From positions 385,001 through 449,000 of the forward strand of contig JAEMWC010000010.1 of NCBI GenBank assembly GCA_016490735.1: DNA of 64,000 bases. The letters run 5' to 3'. Of this stretch, positions 57,857-64,000 are shown in pieces; the stretch's first letter is position 1, and each line of letters opens with the position of its first letter. The position numbers were made by a program, and so were the translations under genes. The notes under the pieces were generated by a model. It was not told where the DNA came from and searched no databases. It saw only the letters and a program-made list of their open reading frames with translations. This DNA comes from Pachyseris speciosa (lineage: Eukaryota > Cnidaria > Anthozoa > Scleractinia > Pachyseridae).

Positions 57857-58098
57857 CTAATTTGGAAAAAGTAAAATGTATTCTTGTCATTAGGCTTGCT
57901 CAAAATGGAATAAATAGTGCGATTTTGACGGAATTGTCATATTTTAAATCGTGCCTCCTATGAACTTGACGGAAACCAAATTTTCCTCCGATGAAATGAC
58001 CTACTTCGCACCGATTGGCAAAATTCTTCAGTGCGTTGTTGTTATCATGCACGGAATTTCTCTAAAATGTAATACCACAAATTAGTTTGGAACGCGTT

Positions 58099-59028
58099 AA
58101 AATATATATTTGATTGATGTGTTTTGCTAATGATGCAAACCCCAGTCTCATAAAGCGAGAAATAAAATGTAGGGAAGATCTCCACAGGGGTGTATCGCAT
58201 GCCGTTTCTGATCTGTTTTGACGCTTAATTTTGTTCACATTCCTTTCAATTCTCTTTATGACTCTTGAGTGCCGTACCATATGTGCAGCTATTAAAGAAA
58301 AACAAAACCCACCGAGTGCATTTTTTGAGAAATATTGGCACGAGGGAATTTGGAAGAATGAGATTCTAGAGAAGCACAAGCCGTAAGCGAGTGCGTTTAG
58401 CACTTTTTGAGCGTTTCTTAGCAGTTGCTAACCTTTCTTTGCCTCCTACATTAAATGTACATGTTGCAGATTTTACAAAAATTGCAGCCTGTCTTCTGTT
58501 TAAAATTTATTGTCTTGTATTATTTTGGAAACTCTAATCAGATCCAAAAGCTTAAAATTTAACTTTCTTCCGTGGATTTACTTGGCCTAGTTTAAAATAA
58601 AAAGAATTAAGCACTCGCATCAAACAGAAGTCACCTGCAATAGGGTTTATGGACGAATATTGGCGAAAAGTCCTATTAAAGAAAATTTTGAATCGATATT
58701 ATTTGCTAACTGTTATTTAGCACCCACGCAGATCGCACAAAACAAATAGAAAGGCGACACTATTAAGACACAATTAAAATAAAGGCGCAATATTTCTGTC
58801 GTTTATGAGTTCAAAGGGTTACATTTACATCGAGATAGATTAAGGTTTATGCGTGACAGGAAAAATTTCCCTCCCTTGTCGACTGAACTACATATGAGTC
58901 TAAGAGTGCATTGAGTTTGGGAAGTCTATGCCAGCATCCTTGTGAATCTTCAGCATAAATAGAGCAACACTGGCCCTAAAACAACTGAATTTGATAGAAG
59001 CAACAAAACTATCTGAAATTCAGCAAAC
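58099..59028 (+). promoter_or_regulatory. Unit 7 upstream region with TATA-like box
   Basis: About 92% like 10986-11910; CATAAATA at 58954-58961, 75 bp before ATG 59029. Confidence 0.55.
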
Positions 59029-59078
59029 ATGAATACAAAGGTGAATAGGCCGAGCTGCTCCTTCTCCCTGAACTCTAC

Positions 59079-60534
59079 TAGGCCTGTCCCGATTGCGCTG
59101 GAAAAATCGCCAAAAAGTGCTCAAATAGTGCTTAATTTTTATAAAAAGTGCTTGAAATTTAGAAATAGTGCACGAAAGTTGCTCGCAGTTTTTTATTATT
59201 TCCTCATGAGCAGCTGTTCATACATATTCCTAGTTTTATCAAACTTTTAACTCTCGATTTTCTATTACATAGGTGACCATAAAGTATAACAACGTTTGTC
59301 GAACTAAACCTCAGTCAGTAAAGTACACAGCATCACAGAGCTATATGCAATCAACCGTATAGCCACAACTGCTAGTCTCTCTTCGATCTATTGTATCGAA
59401 GCATCACAGAAGCTTCAATAAAATCTTGTAGAGCGAGCACTGTCTTCCTGGGCCCGGTTGTTCGAAAGCCGATTAGCTTAATCCAGGATTAGCGTAAACT
59501 TTGGTTGCAGTTTTTGACTTTTGGATGAAAGTTTCTTTTGCTTATTTTTGCTTTTCAGGATTGACGTCCTCTAATTTAAAATTGTGTAGAATATCAGCGT
59601 TGAACAACGTTTGTGGATAGAGAAATAAACTCCTTGGTTAATTTTTAATCTTGGATTAGGGTTAATCGGCTTTCGAACAACCCGGCCCTGGGCGTTAAGT
59701 AGACGGAAAACTCGTTCAGCTGCACTAAAAGGACGCCACACACGAGGGGAATATTCGCAGAGTAGGGTCACAGGGAATATTCCCCTGAAGAGTTCAGACG
59801 ATGAAACCAGTTACAGGGACAAAAGGGTTTACACGGGAGGAACGGAATAATATAAATTTTGTTTTTTTTGACTGAAATTCACGAAAAATAGACGAGAAAT
59901 GAGCCGCGGAGTCAAGATCAGTCGTAGGCTCAAGAAAGTTAATTAAAATTATAACACGCAGTAAATAACGAGCCGCAAAATACATTGAAATAAACCAGCG
60001 TATGCTCATAACGCCTCACATTGTTCGTCTATAAACTTAAAAGTGTTTGTAACTTGCAGTTTCGATAAGATTTTGTTTTTAGAGTTGAAGGAAGGATGTT
60101 TTATTCAACAAAACCAGATAAAAATAAAAGAAGATCTACTGAAAGTGTGAAATTGTTTGCAGGGAATATTCCCACGTTGTTATTATACTTTTACGCACAG
60201 TTCACGCAAAGTTTTGAGAAACACGAGCCAATCAAAATCGACTGTTCCTACTGTTAAAAGAACCATACCTCGTGCATTTCCATGACAACAGTCAGCCAGT
60301 CAGGCGACAAGCTGGAATTATTCAAATTCATGAGGCTTTACTGAAAGCGTTTCAGAGACAAAATATTCCATTTAACATATGGAAACTTGCGAAAATTTTG
60401 CTAGAATGTTTCCCAAAAAGCCAAAAAAAATGCTCAAAAGTCAGTCAAGTGCTCGAGGGTGCTGGAAATGTAAAATAGTGCTCCAAATTCGAATAAGTGC
60501 CGAAAAAGTGCCCAGCGCAATCGGGACAGGCATA
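59079..60534. mobile_element. hAT-like non-autonomous element, copy 2
   Basis: Same ends and same AACTCTAC flanks (59071-59078, 60535-60542) as copy 1, at the identical receptor position, so copied by segmental duplication and not by a second insertion. It has an extra MITE and lacks most of the nested element's right part. Right tip is CATA for CCTA. Confidence 0.85.
59452..59687. mobile_element. 236-bp MITE with CTGG target duplication, copy 2
   Basis: About 90% identical to 50048-50284, same ends. CTGG at 59448-59451 and 59688-59691; copy 1 of the hAT-like element (12296-12303) has a single GCTGGGCG. Inserted after the unit 2/unit 7 duplication. Confidence 0.85.
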
Positions 60535-60597
60535 AACTCTACAGCATCAAAAATTGGGGAAACCGTTGCTTACTGCCTGATCTTTGAGGAAACCGAG

Positions 60598-60975
60598 TGT
60601 TTTGCATATCGCACATATTTTTTAACGCAAAAGTTGAGACTTTGTGAAAGGATAAATAGATATGTGTTAAATACATACGTGCTTTGAATATTCCACATTT
60701 TTTGTAAAACTATAAATTGAAACGTGCCTCGCCTCATAAAGTTACAACAGAAGGCAACCAGAATTGCAAGTAGCTTTAAATAGTGATTTTCTTGTACTTT
60801 TTGCTGTTCTAGTAGTTAGTTGTATCCGTAAAATATTGTAACGTATATCCTTTACTTTCCTTTGTAGTTTGACAAAATAAAACATAAAGAACTTAACCTT
60901 TCATTCAATAAACTATTTATCCAAAAATCTGTTTGTTCGACGTCTCTTCCGAAGGGACACGCAAATATCCAATTC
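60598..60975. mobile_element. Short insertion with ACCGAG duplication, unit 7 copy
   Basis: Flanks ACCGAG at 60592-60597 and 60976-60981. Longer at the left end than the unit 2 copy (13547-13847), with TTTTTTAACGCAAAAGTTGA. Confidence 0.6.
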
Positions 60976-61116
60976 ACCGAGCAACTTTTCCATCGTCAAC
61001 ATGGCCATGTCCGACTTGCTGTTTCCTATATTCTTGTTCCCGCGGAACCTAAGTCAGTTGTACTCTAACAACTCCTGGCTTATAAGTGGTGCTCTTGGTC
61101 TGGCCTTGTGCAAGTT

Positions 61117-62736
61117 AGTAGTATAGTGTTTGGGGGTACCAGATCAAAAATTAATTTAGGGGGTGTTTTAGAAAAATGATCTCGTATTTTGCAATCTATA
61201 GTTTATTAAAAATGCGTGACTTTCTCGGAAAAATCACCAAGCGTGACATTCTCGGAAAAACAGGAAATGAGTCATCGCCTATAGCTATTGTTGAAGCAAT
61301 TAAAGATGCAGAAAAAAAATAGCAATACTGGTGGCCACCAGAACCTCTCATGAGGGACTTAATTTGGAATTTGAATCACCACCCGTCCCTCATGAGAGGT
61401 TTTTTTTTTAATTCCCACCTCCACACCACCAGAGCACTATCATTTATGTCTTTCCCACCTCCACTCCGCTCTGGCCCTATCAGACCCTCTTGGGGCCAAT
61501 TATTGTTTTTTTTCACCCTCCGGCTTGAGATTGAACCGGCGCTTCTGACAAGCCGAAGCTTAACTATAGCTCTACCCAACAATCCGACACCATCTCAGGG
61601 TGATTTTTTCATTTTTTATTTTTTATTTTTTTTTTTTTTTTCATTTTTAACCCATGGAATAACGGCGGGGGTTTTTCATTATTCCATGGGGTGGCTTGTA
61701 TACATTTCGCTAACGAAAGGCCCCCGCTTTTTCCAATCGTTAGATACTCTGTATACAAGCCACTCTTTATCTATGTGAAACAACCCTTATATTTGTGTTT
61801 GTATTTTCATTTTTATGCTTGTGGTACATAAATGAAATTTTCAAAGATAAAAAATAATACGCATGTGTAAAAAGCGAAGAATCTGACGTAGTTTGATGAC
61901 TCATTCGAAAGGGAAACCCCCCGGCAAATGTTCCTGTCACATATGCTAATTCTTCGGGTAAAGGGTCAGAAAGAGGGCAGTATTTTAAATTAAATATACA
62001 ACAAAACTCACAATACTATCCTGAACTGGGCAAATCAGTGGGTTTGAGGCGATAAAAACACCGCAACAGCTAGATTCCATAATGTCCACATGCATAGCTT
62101 GTCACGCCATTATCATGAATATACCGCTTGTCGTCAAAGCAGCTGAGTGATACTTTATTTATCTCATAACTTCCAAGTTGATGGTTCTCACTTCTGATTG
62201 TTTTCATTCTATGATGCAACTGTTTATTATTGAATAGAGTGTCTTTATAATTTTCATGTTTGATTTTATTTTGGATTATGTTCTTTTTTATTCCTTTTGC
62301 TGTCTTCCCTCCTTTTCGGTTGTCTTTCATATAGCTATACATTTTCGATCGTAGACCGATGAATTCGCAAACGGGTACTCCTGCTGCCTCATCTTTGAAT
62401 TTACCAATCACTTTTTTATTCGACTTATCGAAATATGGAGAGCATTCTGGGTACTCACTGTTGTCAAATTTATTTTTATCCTTCCAGAAATTTCTATAGA
62501 CGTCTTGGGTTTCAATTTCATAGGTCAGTGAGTCTGTGTCTGTGAAGAGCAACTTGGCCTTATTACCGTACTTTTGTTTAATGTAGTTGTAATGGAAATC
62601 GTACATCAGTGTCTTGCTAAGGTCTAGAATACACATCCCCACGTATGCTGGCCGGTTTAAAGTAAGTGTTTCTTTTATCTTATGAACAGCTACCAAATTT
62701 TCATTGAAGATTTTATTGCTAACATAAGTGGGTTTA
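61117..62736. mobile_element. End of a Maverick/Polinton-like element, truncated by the tRNA-like array
   Basis: Receptor homology stops after GCAAGTT and the sequence AGTAGTATAGTGTTTGGGGG begins; Polinton ends usually start with AG and are long inverted repeats. A family B polymerase reading frame lies 0.95 kb inside and is cut by the array at 62737. A 36-residue frame at 61212-61322 (MRDFLGKITKRDILGKTGNE start) is unassigned. 61340-61640 has CTCATGAGGG/CCCTCATGAG inverted repeats and pyrimidine runs. The other end is not in the window, so element type is inferred mainly from the polymerase. Confidence 0.6.
61652..61763. repeat. Two adjacent hairpins with complementary G/C loops
   Basis: Hairpin 1: CCATGGAATAA (61652-61662) with TTATTCCATGG (61679-61689). 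Hairpin 2: GTGGCTTGTATACA (61691-61704) with TGTATACAAGCCAC (61750-61763), with an inner CTAACGA/TCGTTAG pair. Loop 1 contains GCGGGGG (61665-61671), and the loop of hairpin 2 contains its exact complement CCCCCGC (61721-61727). Confidence 0.8.
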
Positions 62737-62737
62737 T
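62070..62737 (-). pseudogene. Family B DNA polymerase, C-terminal part (Polinton/adintovirus type), truncated
   Basis: An open frame of about 220 codons on the - strand. It shows the catalytic motif C as FTDTDSL and, 62 residues later, the KxY motif (SKMYSY), both typical of family B polymerases; the small size after motif C and the sequence style fit the protein-primed polymerases of Maverick/Polinton elements. There is no ATG; the frame runs upstream straight into the tRNA-like array, which removes the exonuclease domain, motifs A and B and everything before. So this is a remnant, not a working gene. Stop at 62070-62072. Confidence 0.8.
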
Positions 62738-62812
62738 CAAATGAAGAATGATCCTCGCAGCTGTGAACGCAATTTATGCAATTGCGAAAAGAAGCCTGAA
62801 AAAAAAAATTCA

Positions 62813-62860
62813 GGACTTCAACGGGGTTCGAACCCGTGACCTCGCGATTACCGGTGCGAT

Positions 62861-62886
<26 letters not shown>
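62813..62886 (-). tRNA. tRNA-Thr(GGU)-like gene, copy 21 (right array type)
   Basis: In this array the acceptor stem pairs almost perfectly (GGCTTCA with TGAAGTC, one G-T) and the B box is GGTTCGAACCC, both better than in the left array; but the last anticodon-stem pair is A-C (TCGCA/CGCGA). T run 10. Confidence 0.6.
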
Positions 62887-62901
<15 letters not shown>

Positions 62902-63062
62902 AGGTCAATTGTGGGTTCATATGTTCCCGTGAGAGAAATGAGTGTAGATGATATATGAAATGAATCATATATGAACTGCGGAAATGAAATCAAATGAAGA
63001 ATGATCCTCGCAGCGGTGAACGCAATTTATGCAATTGCGAAAAGAAGCCTGAAAAAAATTCA

Positions 63063-63110
63063 GGACTTCAACGGGGTTCGAACCCGTGACCTCGCGATTA
63101 CCGGTGCGAT

Positions 63111-63136
<26 letters not shown>
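63063..63136 (-). tRNA. tRNA-Thr(GGU)-like gene, copy 22
   Basis: Identical to copy 21; T run 7. Confidence 0.6.
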
Positions 63137-63151
<15 letters not shown>

Positions 63152-63286
63152 AGGTCAATTGTGGGTTCATATGTTCCCGTGAGAGAAATGAGTGTAGATG
63201 ATATATGAAATGAATCATATATGAACTGCGGAAATGAAATCAAATGAAGAATGATCCTCGCAGCTGTGAACGCAATTTATGCAACT

Positions 63287-63301
<15 letters not shown>

Positions 63302-63327
<26 letters not shown>

Positions 63328-63375
63328 ATCGCACCGGTAATCGCGAGGTCACGGGTTCGAACCCCGTTGAAGTCC
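63302..63375 (+). tRNA. tRNA-Thr(GGU)-like gene, copy 23 (first after the inversion)
   Basis: Gene identical to copy 21, but its leader is only about 18 bp long because the inversion joint lies at 63284. Confidence 0.6.
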
Positions 63376-63536
63376 TGAATTTTTTTCAGGCTTCTTTTCG
63401 CAATTGCATAAATTGCGTTCACAACTGCGAGGATCATTCTTCATTTGATTTCATTTCCGCAGTTCATATATGATTCATTTCATATATCATCTACACTCAT
63501 TTCTCTCACGGGAACATATGAACCCACAATTGACCT

Positions 63537-63551
<15 letters not shown>

Positions 63552-63577
<26 letters not shown>

Positions 63578-63625
63578 ATCGCACCGGTAATCGCGAGGTC
63601 ACGGGTTCGAACCCCGTTGAAGTCC
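63552..63625 (+). tRNA. tRNA-Thr(GGU)-like gene, copy 24
   Basis: Identical to copy 21; T run 8. Confidence 0.6.
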
Positions 63626-63787
63626 TGAATTTTTTTTCAGGCTTCTTTTCGCAATTGCATAAATTGCGTTCACAGCTGCGAGGATCATTCTTCATTTGAT
63701 TTCATTTCCGCAGTTCATATATGATTCATTTCATATATCATCTACACTCATTTCTCTCACGGGAACATATGAACCCACAATTGACCT

Positions 63788-63802
<15 letters not shown>

Positions 63803-63828
<26 letters not shown>

Positions 63829-63876
63829 ATCGCACCGGTAATCGCGAGGTCACGGGTTCGAACCCCGTTGAAGTCC
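63803..63876 (+). tRNA. tRNA-Thr(GGU)-like gene, copy 25
   Basis: Identical to copy 21; T run 10. Confidence 0.6.
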
Positions 63877-64000
63877 TGAATTTTTTTTTTCAGGCTTCTT
63901 TTCGCAATTGCATAAATTGCGTTCACAGCTGCGAGGATCATTCTTCATTTGATTTCATTTCCGCAGTTCATATATGATTCATTTCATATATCATCTACAT

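Larger units (their letters stand above)
53387..58098. mobile_element. 4.7-kb non-autonomous DNA element with two internal minisatellites
   Basis: Ends AACGCGTTACAAACTAAATT and (complement) AACGCGTTCCAAACTAATTT; the inverted match runs about 50 bp at over 80%. Flanks are A-rich (AAAAA / AAAA), so the target duplication is about 4-5 bp and not certain. Unit 1/2 (10972-10985) gives the empty site. 53430-53750 and 57860-58090 are AT-rich ends; two satellites lie inside; 54800-57040 is unique sequence in which I recognise no gene. Confidence 0.75.
59029..61116 (+). pseudogene. Broken rhodopsin-like GPCR, unit 7, truncated in TM3
   Basis: Same lesions as unit 2 in the same places: hAT-like element after codon 17, deletion of TM1 rest and first loop, insertion at ACCGAG. 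TM2 to early TM3 is readable at 60985-61116 (VNMAMSDLLFPIFLFPRNLS, LGLALCKL). It is then cut at 61116 by the Polinton-like end. So unit 7 derives from the same dead copy as unit 2. Confidence 0.88.
62737..64000. repeat. Right tandem array of 250-bp tRNA-like units, inverted at about 63284
   Basis: Two - strand copies, then a switch at about 63284 (GCAATTTATGCAA joined to CTGCTCCCAACG, both units cut), then three + strand copies to the window edge. Units differ from the left array at fixed positions: acceptor GAAGTC for GGGGTC, CGCACC for CGCGCC, GTAGATGATAT for GTGAATGACAT, GTGAGAG for GTGAAAG. Confidence 0.95.

Noticed and set aside
57252..57890. - strand frames made of 23-residue repeats
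   Set aside because: Produced by the 69-bp satellite; no start context, no domain.
61500..61610. tRNA-like sequence on the - strand with GGTTCAATC
   Set aside because: A B-box-like motif and a 7-bp end pairing exist, but the T-arm does not pair and the spacing is too long for a tRNA.
1..64000. CRISPR array
   Set aside because: The direct repeats are satellites and tRNA-like units without unique spacers of even length, and the DNA is eukaryotic.

Overview
This is eukaryotic, AT-rich, intron-poor and very repeat-rich DNA. The receptor family, the (AAT)n-tailed retroelements and the dispersed tRNA-like units make an anthozoan (probably a stony coral) the best guess, but this rests on recognition and was not searched. 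There is no sign of bacterial genes, operons or ribosome binding sites.

Backbone. Nearly everything between 5038 and 61116 is one tandem cluster of single-exon rhodopsin-like (class A) GPCR genes on the + strand, with about seven paralogous units. A unit is an upstream module with a TATA-like CATAAATA box, a coding exon of about 980 bp, a 3' UTR with AATAAA, and a 2-3.5 kb downstream module. Two receptors are intact (25745-26725, 326 aa; 48558-49529, 323 aa). Four are broken (6181-7164, 11911-14847, 20454-21426, 59029-61116). One unit has lost its coding exon (promoter joined to 3' UTR at about 29336), and there is one further upstream-only fragment (27771-28510). The pair unit 1 + unit 2 (about 5.0-14.9 kb) was duplicated as unit 6 + unit 7 (about 48-61.1 kb): both carry the same hAT-like insertion at the same base of the receptor.

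Insertions. Comparing units with each other gives empty sites, so many mobile elements can be bounded to the base: a hAT-like element with 8-bp target duplication (11961-13483, 59079-60534); a 6.3-kb element with 12-bp perfect terminal inverted repeats and an internal 105-bp minisatellite (29527-35789); a 7.7-kb TTAA-flanked element with about 1-kb inverted arms (39929-47616) that itself holds a Mutator-like foldback with 9-bp target duplication (40597-42119) and a GC-ended element (42221-43568); a 4.7-kb element holding two minisatellites that share a palindromic core (53387-58098); and several MITEs, a tRNA-derived SINE and truncated LINE tails.

Edges. Both ends of the window are tandem arrays of a 250-bp unit with a tRNA-Thr(GGU)-like gene, and both arrays switch orientation, making large palindromes. 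The right array cuts into a family B DNA polymerase reading frame of a Maverick/Polinton-like element, whose left end (61117) in turn truncates the last receptor copy.

Apart from the two receptors I see no gene that is clearly functional. The interest lies in the birth-and-death receptor cluster, the layered insertions, and the inverted tRNA-like arrays.
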